Shown piece after piece: positions 1-14,200 of a stretch of DNA of 64,000 bases. Source of the DNA: Megachile rotundata. Lineage: Eukaryota > Arthropoda > Insecta > Hymenoptera > Megachilidae. The DNA is taken from NCBI RefSeq assembly GCF_050947335.1, contig NW_027473345.1:248001-312000 (forward strand), given 5' to 3'. The translations under genes and the position numbers were made by a program. The notes beneath the pieces were generated by a model that saw only the letters and a program-made list of their open reading frames with translations, did not search any database and was not told the DNA's origin. Position 1 is the first letter of the stretch, and each line of letters opens with the position of its first letter.

Positions 1-3000
1 GATTGTGATTGTGTGATTGTGATTGTATGATTGTGATTGTATGATTGTGATTGTATGATTGTGATTGTATGAATGTGATTGTATGATTGTGATTGTATGA
101 TTGCGATTGTATGATTGTGATTGTATGATTGTGATTGTATGATTGTGATTGTATGATTTTGATTGTATAATTGTGATTGTGTGATAGTGATTGTGTGATT
201 GTGACTGCATGATTGTGATTCTATCATTGTGATTGTATGATTGTGATTGTATGATTGTGATTGTATGATTGTGATTGTATGATTGTGATTGTATGATTGT
301 GATTGTATGATTGTGATTGTATGATTGTGATTGTATGATTGTGATTGTATCATTGTGATTGTGTGATTGCGTTTGTATGATTCTAATTGTATGCATGTGA
401 ATGTATAATTCTGATTGTATGTTTGTGATAATATGATTGCGATTGTATGATTGTGACTGTATGATTGTGATTGTATGATTGTGATTGTATGATTCTGTTT
501 GTATGATTGCGATTGTATGATTATGATTGTGTGAATGTGATTGTATGATTGTGATTGTATGATAGTGATTATATGATTGTGATTGTATGACTGTGATTGT
601 ATGAATGTGATTGTATGATTGTGATTGCATGATTGTTATTGTGTGATTGTGATTGTATAATTGTGATTGTATGATTGTGATTGTATCATTGTGATTGTAT
701 GATTGTGATTGTATGATTGTGATTCTATGATTGTGATTGTATGATTGTGATTGTATGATTGCGATTTTCTGATTGCGGTTGTGTGATTGTGACTGTATGA
801 TTGTGATTGTATGATTGTGATTCTATGATTGTGATTGTATGATTGTAATTGTATGAATGTGATTGTATGATTGTGATTGTATGATTGTGATTCTATGATT
901 GTGATTGTATGATTGTAATTGTATGAATGTGATTGTATGATTGTGATTGTATGATTGTGATTGTATGATTGTGATTGTATGATTGCGATCGTCTGATTGC
1001 GATTGTGGGATTGTGACTGTATGATTGTGACTGTATGATTGTAATTGTATGAATGTGATTGTATGATTGTGATTGTATGATTGTGATTGTGTGATTGCGT
1101 TTGTATGATTCTAATTGTATGCATGTGAATGTATAATTCTGATTGTATGATTGTGAATGTATGATTGTGATTGTGTGATTGTGATTGTATGATTGTGATT
1201 GTATGATTGTGATTGTATGACTGTGATTGTATGATTGTGATTGTATAATTGTGATTGTATAATTGTGATTGCATGATTGTGATTGTAGGATTGTCATTGT
1301 ACGATTGTGGTTGTATGATTGTGATTGTATGATTGTGATTGTATGATTCTGATTGTATGATTGTGATTGTATGATTGTGATTGTATGATTGTGATTGTAT
1401 GATTGTGATTGTATGATTGTGATTGTATGATTGTGATTGTATGATTGTGATTGTATGATTGTGATTGTATGATTGTGATTGGTTGATTGTGATTGTATGA
1501 TTGTGATTGTATGATTGTGATTGCATGATTGTGACTGTGTGATTGTGATTGTACGATTGTGATTGTACGATTGTGATTGTACGATTGTGATTTTATGATT
1601 GTGACTGTATGATTGTAACTGTATGATAGAGATTGCGCAAATGCGATTGTGATTGCATCATCGTAATTGTATGATTGTGAATGTATGATTATGATTGCAT
1701 GATTGCGATTGTCTGATTGCGATTGTGTGATTGTGAATGTATGATTGTGATTGCATGATTGTGATTCTATGATTGTGATTGTATGATTGTAATTGTATGA
1801 ATTTGATTGTATGATTGTGATTGTATGATTGTGATTGTGTGATTGCGTTTGTATGATTCCAATTGTATGCATGTGAATGTATAATTCTGATTGTATGTTT
1901 GTGATAATATCATTGCGATTGTATGATTGAAATTGTATGATTGAGATTGTATGATTGTGATTGTATGATTGTGATTGTATGATTGTGATCGTATGATTGC
2001 GATTGTGTGATTGTGATTGTATGATTGTGATTGTATGATTGTGATTGTATGATTGTGATTGTATGATTATGATTGCATGATTGCGATTGTCTGATTACGA
2101 TTGTGTGATTGTGAATGTATGATTGTGATTGCATGATTGTGATTCTATGATTGTGATTGTATGATTGTAATTGTATGAATTTGATTGTATGATTGTGACT
2201 GTATGATTGTGATTGTATGATTGTGATTGTATGATTGTGATTGTATGATTGTGATTGTATGAATGTGATTGTATGATTGTGATTGTATGATTGCGATTGT
2301 ATGATTGTGATCGTAAGACTGTGATTGTATGGTTGTGATTGTATGATTGTGATTGTATGATTGTGATTGCATGATTGTGCTTGTGTGATTGTGATTGTAC
2401 AATTGTGGTTCTATGATTGTAATTGTATGATTGTGTTTGTATAATTGTGATTGTATGATTGTGATTGTATGATTGTGATTGTATGATTGTGACTGTATGA
2501 TCGTGATTGTACGATTGTGATTGTACAATTGTGATTGTACGATTGTGATTTTATGATTGGGACTGTATGATTGTAACTGTATGATAGAGATTGTGTAAAT
2601 GCGATTGTGATTGCATGATCGTAATTGTATGATTGTGAATGTATGATTATGATTGCATGATTGCGATTGTCTGATTGCGATTGTGTGATTGTGAATGTAT
2701 GATTGTGATTGTATGATTGTGATTGTATGATTGTGTTTGTATGATTGCGATTGTATGATTATGATTGTGTGAATGTGATTGTATGATTGTGATTGTATGA
2801 TTGTGATTATATGATTGTGATTGTATGACTGTGATTGTATGATTGTGATTGTATGATTGTGATTGTATGATTGTGTTTATATGATTGCGATTGTATGCTT
2901 ATGATTGTGTGAATGTGATTGTATGATTGTGATTGTATGATTGTGATTATATGATTGTGATTGTATGACTGTGATTGTATGATTGTGATTGTATGATTGT

Positions 3001-3102
3001 GATTGCATGATTGTTATTGTATGATTGTGATTGTATAATTGTGATTGTATGATTGTGATTGTATCATTGTGATTGTATGATTGTGATTGTATGATTGTGA
3101 TT
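1..3102. repeat. Lead-in segment, diverged units
   Basis: Contains a beta-like ATGCAT block (391-396), epsilon (757-784), a second ATGCAT block (1119-1124), the GATTGTGATTGGTT monomer (1481-1494), delta1 (hexamer 1639), the CCAATT block (ATGCAT 1867-1872) and delta2 (hexamer 2597). Several monomers are private to this stretch, for example GATTGCGATCGTCT followed by GATTGCGATTGTGG near 985-1012, and GATTGCGC directly before the first hexamer. It therefore looks less homogenised than the interior. No gene is visible. Confidence 0.85.
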
Positions 3103-5060
3103 CTATGATTGTGATTGTAGGATTGTGATTGTACAATTGCGATTGTCTGATTGCGATTGTGTGATTGTGATTGTATGATTGTGTTTGTGTGATTGCGTTT
3201 GTATGATTCTAATTGTATGCATGTGAATGTATAATTCTGATTGTATATTTGTGATAATATGATTGCGATTGTATGATTGCGATTGTATGATTGTGATTGT
3301 ATGATTGTTATTGTATGATTGTGATTGTATGATTGTGATTGTATGATTGTGATTGTATGATTGTGATTGTATGATTGTGATTGTATGATTGTGATGGTGT
3401 GATTGTGATTGCATGATTGTGATTGCATGATTGTGATTGTATGATGGTGATTGTGTGATTGCGTTTGTATCATGCTAATTGTATGCATGTGAATGTATAA
3501 TTCTGATTGTATGTTTGTGATAATGTGATTGCGATTGTAGGATTGTGATTGTATGGTTGTGATTGTAAGATGGTAATTGTATGATTGTGATTGTATTATT
3601 TTGATTGTATAATTGTGATTGTGTGATAGTGATTGTGTGATTGTGACTGTATGATTGTGATTGTATGATTGTTATTGTATGATTGTGATTGTATGATTGT
3701 GATTCTATGATTGTGATTGTATCATTGTGATTGTATGATTGTGGTTGTATGATTGTGATTGTATGATTGTGATTGTATGATTGTGATTGTATGATTGTGA
3801 TTGTGTGATTGCGATTGTGTGATTGTGAATGTATGATTGTGATTGCATGATTGTGATTCTATGATTGTGATTGTATGAATTTGATTGTATGATTGTGACT
3901 GTATGATTGTGATTGTATGATTGTGATTGTATGATTGTGATTGTATGATTGTGATTCTATGAATGTGATTGTATGATTGTGATTGTATGATTGCGATTGT
4001 ATGATTGTGAATGTATGATTGTGATTGTATGATTGTGATTGTATGATTTTGATTGTATAATTGTGATTGTGTGATAGTGATTGTGTGATTGCGACTGCAT
4101 GATTGTGATTCTATCATTGTGATTGTATGATTGTGATTGTATGATTGTGATTCTATGATTATGATTGTATGATTGTTATTGTATGAATGTGATTGTATGA
4201 TTGTGATCGTATGATTGTGATTGTGTGATTGCGTTTGTATGATTCTAATTGTATGCATGTGAATGTATAATTCTGATTGTATGTTTGTGATAATATGATT
4301 GCGATTGTATGATTGTGACTGTATGATTGTGATTGTATGATTGTGATTGTATGATTCTGTTTGTATGATTGCGATTGTATGATTATGATTGTGTGAATGT
4401 GATTGTATGATTGTGATTGTATGATAGTGATTATATGATTGTGATTGTATGACTGTGATTGTATGAATGTGATTGTATGATTGTGATTGCATGATTGTTA
4501 TTGTATGATTGTGATTGTATAATTGTGATTGTATGATTGTGATTGTATCATTGTGATTGTATGAATGTGATTGTATGATTGTGATTGTATGATTGCGATT
4601 GTATGATTGTGATCGTAAGACTGTGGTTGTATGGTTGTGATTGTATGATTGTGATTGTATGATTGTGATTGCATGATTGTGCTTGTGTGATTGTGATTGT
4701 ACAATTGTGGTTCTATGATTGTAATTGTATGATTGTGTTTGTATAATTGTGATTGTATGATTGTGATTGTATGATTGTGATTGTATGATTGTGACTGTAT
4801 GATTGTGATTGTACGATTGTGATTGTACAATTGTGATTGTACGATTGTGATTTTATGATTGGGACTGTATGATTGTAACTGTATCATAGAGATTGTGTAA
4901 ATGCGATTGTGATTGCATGATCGTAATTGTATGATTGTGAATGTATGATTATGATTGCATGATTGCGATTGTCTGATTGCGATTGTGTGATTGTGAATGT
5001 ATGATTGTGATTGTATGATTGTGATTGTATGATTGTGTTTGTATGATTGCGATTGTATGA
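3103..5060. repeat. Higher-order unit 1 (gamma-alpha-beta-delta)
   Basis: Gamma starts at 3103, alpha is 3387-3666 with CATGCTAATTGTAT at 3471, beta is 3722-4492 and a delta hexamer lies at 4899. The distance from the alpha landmark to beta is 251 bp, the short form shared only with the next two units. Epsilon, the GGTT block and the homogenised run are absent. Confidence 0.85.
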
Positions 5061-7356
5061 TTATGATTGTGTGAATGTGATTGTATGATTGCGATTGTCT
5101 GATTGCGATTGTGTGATTGTGATTGTATGATTGTGTTTGTGTGATTGCGTTTGTATGATTCTAATTGTATGCATGTGAATGTATAATTCTGATTGTATAT
5201 TTGTGATAATATGATTGCGATTGTATGATTGCGATTGTATGATTGTGATTGTATGATTGTTATTGTATGATTGTGATTGTATGATTGTGATTGTATGATT
5301 GTGATTGTATGATTGTGATTGTATGATTGTGATTGTATGATTGTGATGGTGTGATTGTGATTGCATGATTGTGATTGCATGATTGTGATTGTATGATGGT
5401 GATTGTGTGATTGCGTTTGTATCATGCTAATTGTATGCATGTGAATGTATAATTCTGATTGTATGTTTGTGATAATGTGATTGCGATTGTAGGATTGTGA
5501 TTGTATGGTTGTGATTGTAAGATGGTAATTGTATGATTGTGATTGTATTATTTTGATTGTATAATTGTGATTGTGTGATAGTGATTGTGTGATTGTGACT
5601 GTATGATTGTGATTGTATGATTGTTATTGTATGATTGTGATTGTATGATTGTGATTCTATGATTGTGATTGTATCATTGTGATTGTATGATTGTGGTTGT
5701 ATGATTGTGATTGTATGATTGTGATTGTATGATTGTGATTGTATGATTGTGATTGTGTGATTGCGATTGTGTGATTGTGAATGTATGATTGTGATTGCAT
5801 GATTGTGATTCTATGATTGTGATTGTATGAATTTGATTGTATGATTGTGACTGTATGATTGTGATTGTATGATTGTGATTGTATGATTGTGATTGTATGA
5901 TTGTGATTCTATGAATGTGATTGTATGATTGTGATTGTATGATTGCGATTGTATGATTGTGAATGTATGATTGTGATTGTATGATTGTGATTGTATGATT
6001 TTGATTGTATAATTGTGATTGTGTGATAGTGATTGTGTGATTGCGACTGCATGATTGTGATTCTATCATTGTGATTGTATGATTGTGATTGTATGATTGT
6101 GATTCTATGATTATGATTGTATGATTGTTATTGTATGAATGTGATTGTATGATTGTGATCGTATGATTGTGATTGTGTGATTGCGTTTGTATGATTCTAA
6201 TTGTATGCATGTGAATGTATAATTCTGATTGTATGTTTGTGATAATATGATTGCGATTGTATGATTGTGACTGTATGATTGTGATTGTATGATTGTGATT
6301 GTATGATTCTGTTTGTATGATTGCGATTGTATGATTATGATTGTGTGAATGTGATTGTATGATTGTGATTGTATGATAGTGATTATATGATTGTGATTGT
6401 ATGACTGTGATTGTATGAATGTGATTGTATGATTGTGATTGCATGATTGTTATTGTATGATTGTGATTGTATAATTGTGATTGTATGATTGTGATTGTAT
6501 CATTGTGATTGTATGAATGTGATTGTATGATTGTGATTGTATGATTGCGATTGTATGATTGTGATCGTAAGACTGTGATTGTATGGTTGTGATTGTATGA
6601 TTGTGATTGTATGATTGTGATTGCATGATTGTGCTTGTGTGATTGTGATTGTACAATTGTGGTTCTATGATTGTAATTGTATGATTGTGTTTGTATAATT
6701 GTGATTGTATGATTGTGATTGTATGATTGTGATTGTATGATTGTGACTGTATGATTGTGATTGTACGATTGTGATTGTACAATTGTGATTGTACGATTGT
6801 GATTTTATGATTGGGACTGTATGATTGTAACTGTATCATAGAGATTGTGTAAATGCGATTGTGATTGCATGATCGTAATTGTATGATTGTGAATGTATGA
6901 TTATGATTGCATGATTGCGATTGTCTGATTGCGATTGTGTGATTGTGAATGTATGATTGTGATTGTATGATTGTGATTGTATGATTGTGTTTGTATGATT
7001 GCGATTGTATGATTATGATTGTGTGAATGTGATTGTATGATTGTGATTGTATGATTGTGATTATATGATTGTGATTGTATGACTGTGATTGTATGATTGT
7101 GATTGTATGATTGTGATTGTATGATTGTGTTTATATGATTGCGATTGTATGCTTATGATTGTGTGAATGTGATTGTATGATTGTGATTGTATGATTGTGA
7201 TTATATGATTGTGATTGTATGACTGTGATTGTATGATTGTGATTGTATGATTGTGATTGCATGATTGTTATTGTATGATTGTGATTGTATAATTGTGATT
7301 GTATGATTGTGATTGTATCATTGTGATTGTATGATTGTGATTGTATGATTGTGATT
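5061..7356. repeat. Higher-order unit 2, with a 350-bp deletion
   Basis: Same order as unit 1: alpha 5339-5618 (landmark 5423), beta 5674-6444, delta hexamer 6851. It shares with unit 1 the rare change GTATCATAG just before the hexamer (near 4,883 and 6,835), so the two are close relatives. The landmark-to-landmark distance to the previous unit is 1,952 bp against 2,302 bp to the next. The difference is exactly 25 monomers, lost at 5086/5087. Confidence 0.85.
5086..5087. other. Deletion scar of 25 monomers (350 bp)
   Basis: In unit 1 the monomer GAATGTGATTGTAT (2771-2784) is separated from AATTGCGATTGTCT (3135-3148) by 350 bp. Here GAATGTGATTGTAT (5073-5086) is joined straight to GATTGCGATTGTCT (5087-5100). 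The join keeps the 14-bp register, as expected from unequal exchange or slippage between monomers. Confidence 0.8.
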
Positions 7357-9442
7357 CTATGATTGTGATTGTAGGATTGTGATTGTACAATTGCGATTGT
7401 CTGATTGCGATTGTGTGATTGTGATTGTATGATTGTGTTTGTGTGATTGCGTTTGTATGATTCTAATTGTATGCATGTGAATGTATAATTCTGATTGTAT
7501 ATTTGTGATAATATGATTGCGATTGTATGATTGCGATTGTATGATTGTGATTGTATGATTGTTATTGTATGATTGTGATTGTATGATTGTGATTGTATGA
7601 TTGTGATTGTATGATTGTGATTGTATGATTGTGATTGTATGATTGTGATGGTGTGATTGTGATTGCATGATTGTGATTGCATGATTGTGATTGTATGATG
7701 GTGATTGTGTGATTGCGTTTGTATCATGCTAATTGTATGCATGTGAATGTATAATTCTGATTGTATGTTTGTGATAATGTGATTGCGATTGTAGGATTGT
7801 GATTGTATGGTTGTGATTGTAAGATGGTAATTGTATGATTGTGATTGTATTATTTTGATTGTATAATTGTGATTGTGTGATAGTGATTGTGTGATTGTGA
7901 CTGTATGATTGTGATTGTATGATTGTTATTGTATGATTGTGATTGTATGATTGTGATTCTATGATTGTGATTGTATCATTGTGATTGTATGATTGTGGTT
8001 GTATGATTGTGATTGTATGATTGTGATTGTATGATTGTGATTGTATGATTGTGATTGTGTGATTGCGATTGTGTGATTGTGAATGTATGATTGTGATTGC
8101 ATGATTGTGATTCTATGATTGTGATTGTATGAATTTGATTGTATGATTGTGACTGTATGATTGTGATTGTATGATTGTGATTGTATGATTGTGATTGTAT
8201 GATTGTGATTCTATGAATGTGATTGTATGATTGTGATTGTATGATTGCGATTGTATGATTGTGAATGTATGATTGTGATTGTATGATTGTGATTGTATGA
8301 TTTTGATTGTATAATTGTGATTGTGTGATAGTGATTGTGTGATTGCGACTGCATGATTGTGATTCTATCATTGTGATTGTATGATTGTGATTGTATGATT
8401 GTGATTCTATGATTATGATTGTATGATTGTTATTGTATGAATGTGATTGTATGATTGTGATCGTATGATTGTGATTGTGTGATTGCGTTTGTATGATTCT
8501 AATTGTATGCATGTGAATGTATAATTCTGATTGTATGTTTGTGATAATATGATTGCGATTGTATGATTGTGACTGTATGATTGTGATTGTATGATTGTGA
8601 TTGTATGATTCTGTTTGTATGATTGCGATTGTATGATTATGATTGTGTGAATGTGATTGTATGATTGTGATTGTATGATAGTGATTATATGATTGTGATT
8701 GTATGACTGTGATTGTATGAATGTGATTGTATGATTGTGATTGCATGATTGTTATTGTATGATTGTGATTGTATAATTGTGATTGTATGATTGTGATTGT
8801 ATCATTGTGATTGTATGATTGTGATTGTATGATTGTGATTCTATGATTGTGATTGTATGATTGTGATTGTATGATTGCGATTTTCTGATTGCGGTTGTGT
8901 GATTGTGACTGTATGATTGTGACTGTATGATTGTGGTTCTATGATTGTGATTGTATGATTGCAATTGTATGAATGTGATTGTATGATTGTGATTGTATGA
9001 TTGTGATTGTATGATTGTGATTGTATGACTGTGATTGTATGATTGTGATTGTATAATTGTGATTGTATAATTGTGATTGCATGATTGTGATTGTATGATT
9101 GTCATTGTACGATTGTGGTTGTATGATTGTGATTGTATGATTGTGATTGTATGATTGTGATTGTATGATTGTGATTGTATGATTGTGATTGTATGATTGT
9201 GTTTATATGATTGCGATTGTATGCTTATGATTGTGTGAATCTGATTGTATGATTGTGATTGTATGATTGTGATTATATGATTGTGATTGTATGACTGTGA
9301 TTGTATGAATGTGATTGTATGATTGTGATTGCATGATTGTTATTGTATGATTGTGATTGTATGATTGTGATTGTATGATTGTGATTGTATGATTGTGATT
9401 GTATCATTGTGATTGTATGATTGTGATTGTATGATTGTGATT
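7357..9442. repeat. Higher-order unit 3 (gamma-alpha-beta-epsilon)
   Basis: Gamma 7357, alpha 7641-7920 (landmark 7725), beta 7976-8746, epsilon 8873-8900. Gamma-alpha-beta here is an in-order copy of unit 1 displaced by 4,254 bp. After beta it switches to epsilon instead of delta, so the end of beta is a junction point between two kinds of neighbour. Confidence 0.85.
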
Positions 9443-12400
9443 CTATGATTGTGATTGTAGGATTGTGATTGTACAATTGCGATTGTCTGATTGCGATTGT
9501 GTGATTGTGATTGTATGATTGTGTTTGTGTGATTGCGTTTGTATGATACTAATTGTATGCATGTGAATGTATAATTCTGATTGTATATTTGTGATAATAT
9601 GATTGCGATTGTATGATTGCGATTGTATGATTGTGATTGTATGATTGTTATTGTATGATTGTGATTGTATGATTGTGATTGCATGATTGTGATTGTATGA
9701 TTGTGATTGTATGATTGTGATTGTATGATTGTGATTGTATGATTGTGATGGTGTGATTCTGATTGCATGATTGTGATTGCATGATTGTGATTGTATGATG
9801 GTGATTGTGTGATTGCGTTTGTATCATGCTAATTGTATGCATGTGAATGTATAATTCTGATTGTATGTTTGTGATAATGTGATTGCGATTGTAGGATTGT
9901 GATTGTATGGTTGTGATTGTAAGATGGTAATTGTATGATTGTGATTGTATTATTTTGATTGTATAATTGTGATTGTGTGATAGTGATTGTGTGATTGTGA
10001 CTGCATGATTGTGATTCTATGATTGTGAATGTATGATTGTGATTGTATGATTGTGATTCTATGATTATGATTGTATGATTGTTATTGTATGAATGTGATT
10101 GTATGATTGTGATCGTATGATTGTGATTGTGTGATTGCGTTTGTATGATTCTAATTGTATGCATGTGAATGTATAATTCTGATTGTATGTTTGTGATAAT
10201 ATGATTGCGATTGTATGATTGAGACTGTATGATTGTGATTGTATGATTGTTATTGTATGATTGTGATTGTATGATTGTGATTCTATGATTGTGATTGTAT
10301 CATTGTGATTGTATGATTGTGGTTGTATGATTGTGATTGTATGATTGTGATTGTATGATTGTGATTGTATGATTGTGATTGTGTGATTGCGATTGTGTGA
10401 TTGTGAATGTATGATTGTGATTGCATGATTGTGATTCTATGATTGTGATTGTATGAATTTGATTGTATGATTGTGACTGTATGATTGTGATTGTATGATT
10501 GTGATTGTATGATTGTGATTGTATGATTGTGATTGTATGATTGTGATTGTATGAATGTGATTGTATGATTGTGATTGTATGATTGCGATTGTATGATTGT
10601 GATTGTATGATTGTGATTGTATGATTGTGATTGTATGATTTTGATTGTATAATTGTGATTGTGTGATAGTGATTGTGTGATTGTGACTGCATGATTGTGA
10701 TTCTATCATTGTGATTGTATGATTGTGATTGTATGATTGTGATTCTATGATTATGATTGTATGATTGTTATTGTATGAATGTGATTGTATGATTGTGATC
10801 GTATGATTGTGATTGTGTGATTGCGTTTGTATGATTCTAATTGTATGCATGTGAATGTATAATTCTGATTGTATGTTTGTGATAATATGATTGCGATTGT
10901 ATGATTGTGACTGTATGATTGTGATTGTATGATTGTGATTGTATGATTCTGTTTGTATGATTGCGATTGTATGATTATGATTGAGTGAATGTGATTGCAT
11001 GATTGTGATTGTATGATAGTGATTATATGATTGTGATTGTATGACTGTGATTGTATGAATGTGATTGTATGATTGTGATTGCATGATTGTTATTGTATGA
11101 TTGTGATTGTATAATTGTGATTGTATGATTGTGATTGTATCATTGTGATTGTATCATTGTGATTGTATCATTGTGATTGTATGATTGTGATTCTATGATT
11201 GTGATTGTATGATTGTGATTGTATGATTGCGATTTTCTGATTGCGGTTGTGTGATTGTGACTGTATGATTGTGACTGTATGATTGTGGTTCTATGATTGT
11301 GATTGTATGATTGCAATTGTATGAATGTGATTGTATGATTGTGATTGTATGATTGTGATTGTATGATTGTGATTGTATGACTGTGATTGTATGATTGTGA
11401 TTGTATAATTGTGATTGTATAATTGTGATTGCATGATTGTGATTGTATGATTGTCATTGTACGATTGTGGTTGTATGATTGTGATTGTATGATTGTGATT
11501 GTATGATTGTGATTGTATGATTGTGGTTGTATGATTGTGATTGTATCATTGTGATTGTATGATTGTGATTGTATGATTGTGATTGGTTGATTGTGATTGT
11601 ATGATTGTGATTGTATGATTGTGATTGTATGATTGTGATTGTATGATTGTGATTGTAAGACTGTGATTGTATGATTGTGATTGTATGATTGTGATTGTAT
11701 GATTGTGATTGCATGATTGTGACTGTGTGATTGTGATTGTACGATTGTGGTTCTATGATTGTAATTGTATGATTTTGATTGTATGATTGTGATTGTATGA
11801 TTGTGATTGTATGATTGTGATTGTATGATTGTGATTGTATGATTGTGATTGTATGATTGTGATTGTATGATTGTGATTGTATGATTGTGATTGTATGATT
11901 GTGATTGTATGATTGTGATTGTATGATTGTGATTGTATGATTGTGATTGTATGATTGTGATTGTATGATTGTGATTGTATGATTGTGATTGTATGATTGT
12001 GATTGTATGATTGTGATTGTATGATTGTGATTGTATGATTGTGATTGTATGATTGTGATTGTATGATTGTGATTGTATGATTGTGATTGTATGATTGTGA
12101 TTGTATGATTGTGATTGTATGAATGTGATTGTATGATTGTGAGTGTATGATTGCGATTGTATGATTGTGATCGTAAGACTGTGATTGTATGATTGTGATT
12201 GTATGATTGCGATTCTATGATTATGATTGTATGATTGTTATTGTATGAATGTGATTGTATGATTGTGATCGTATGATTGTGATTGTGTGATTGCGTTTGT
12301 ATGATTCTAATTGTATGCATGTGAATGTATAATTCTGATTGTATGTTTGTGATAATATGATTGCGATTGTATGATTGAGACTGTATGATTGAGATTCTAT

Positions 12401-14200
12401 CATTGTGATTGTATGATTGTGATTGTATGATTGTGATTCTATGATTATGATTGTATGATTGTTATTGTATGATTGTGATTGTGTGATTGTGATTGCATTA
12501 TTGTGATTGTGTAATTGTGATTGTACGATTGTGGTTCTATGATTGTAATTGTATGTTTGTGTTTGTATAATTGTGATTGTATGATTGTGATTGTATGATT
12601 GTGACTGTATGATTGTGATTGTACGATTGTGATTGTACGATTGTGATTGTACGATTGTGATTTTATGATTGTGACTGTATGATTGTAACTGTATGATAGA
12701 GATTGTGTAAATGCGATTGTGATTGCATGATCGTAATTGTATGATTGTGAATGTATGATTATGATTGCATGATTGCGATTGTCTGATTGCGATTGTGTGA
12801 TTGTGAATGTATGATTGTGATTGCATGATTGTGATTCTATGATTGTGATCGTGTGATTGTAATTGTATGATTGTAATTGTATGAATTTGATTGTATGATT
12901 GTGATTGTATGATTGTGATTGTGTGATTGCGTTTGTATGATTCCAATTGTATGCATGTGAATGTATAATTCTGATTGTATGTTTGTGATAATATCATTGC
13001 CATTGTATGATTGAGATTGTATGATTGAGATTGTATGATTGTGATTGTATGATTGTGATTGTATGATTGTGATTGTATGATTGTGATCGTATGATTGTGA
13101 TTGTGTGATTGTGATTGTATGATTGTGATTGTATGATTGTGATTGTATGATTGTGATTGTATGATTATGATTGCATGATTGCGATTGTCTGATTACGATT
13201 GTGTGATTGTGAATGTATGATTGTGATTGCATGATTGTGATTCTATGATTGTGATTGTATGATTGTAATTGTTTGAATTTGATTGTATGATTGTGACTGT
13301 ATGATTGTGATTGTATGATTGTGATTGTATGATTGTGATTGTATGATTGTGATTGTATGAATGTGATTGTATGATTGTGATTGTATGATTGCGATTGTAT
13401 GATTGTGACCGTAAGACTGTGATTGTATTATTGTGATTGTATGATTGTGATTGTATGATTGTGATTGCATGATTGTGATTGTGTGATTGTGATTGTACGA
13501 TTGTGGTTCTATGATTGTAATTGTATGATTGTGTTTGTATAATTGTGATTGTATGATTGTGATTGTATGATTGTGATTGTATGATTGTGACTGTATGATT
13601 GTGATTGTACGATTGTGATTGTAGAATTGTGATTGTACGATTGTGATTTTATGATTGTGACTGTATGATTGTAACTGTATGATAGAGATTGTGTAAATGC
13701 GATTGTGATTGCATGATCGTAATTGTATGATTGTGAATGTATGATTATGATTGCATGATTGCGATTGTCTGATTGCGATTGTGTGATTGTGAATGTATGA
13801 TTGTGATTGTATGATTGTGACTGTATGATTGTGTTTGTATGATTGCGATTGTATGATTATGATTGTGTGAATGTGATTGTATGATTGTGATTGTATGATT
13901 GTGATTATATGATTGTGATTGTATGACTGTGATTGTATGATTGTGATTGTATGATTGTGATTGTATGATTGTGTTTATATGATTGCGATTGTATGCTTAT
14001 GATTGTGTGAATGTGATTGTATGATTGTGATTGTATGATTGTGATTATATGATTGTGATTGTATGACTGTGATTGTATGATTGTGATTGTATGATTGTGA
14101 TTGCATGATTGTTATTGTATGATTGTGATTGTATAATTGTGGTTGTATGATTGTGATTGTATCATTGTGATTGTATGATTGTGATTGTATGATTGTGATT
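9443..14200. repeat. Higher-order unit 4, long form
   Basis: Gamma 9443, alpha 9741-10020 (landmark 9825), beta 10300-11084 (785-bp form), epsilon 11225-11252, GGTT monomer 11575-11588, homogenised run 11785-12120, delta1 (hexamer 12709), CCAATT block (ATGCAT 12951-12956), delta2 (hexamer 13695). The alpha-to-beta spacing is 475 bp, which is 16 monomers longer than in units 1-3. An extra beta-like ATGCAT block (12315-12320) is inserted between the run and delta1. Confidence 0.85.
11785..12120. repeat. Homogenised run, 24 identical monomers
   Basis: Twenty-four consecutive perfect GATTGTGATTGTAT copies, bounded by GATTTTGATTGTAT on the left and GAATGTGATTGTAT on the right. Confidence 0.9.

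Noticed and set aside
391..396. ATGCAT-containing blocks as octamer (POU) sites
   Set aside because: The context is TATGCATGTG, which does not match ATGCAAAT. The block is better explained as a copied marker monomer.
3722..4492. Repeated 256-codon ORF (also at 5,674, 7,976, 24,546, 28,436, 30,284, 33,196, 53,903 and 60,270) as a conserved gene family
   Set aside because: The conservation is that of the whole beta module, flanks included, and reflects satellite copying. Other beta copies (10,300; 15,044; 44,249) gain one 14-bp monomer that changes frame, with no sign of constraint.
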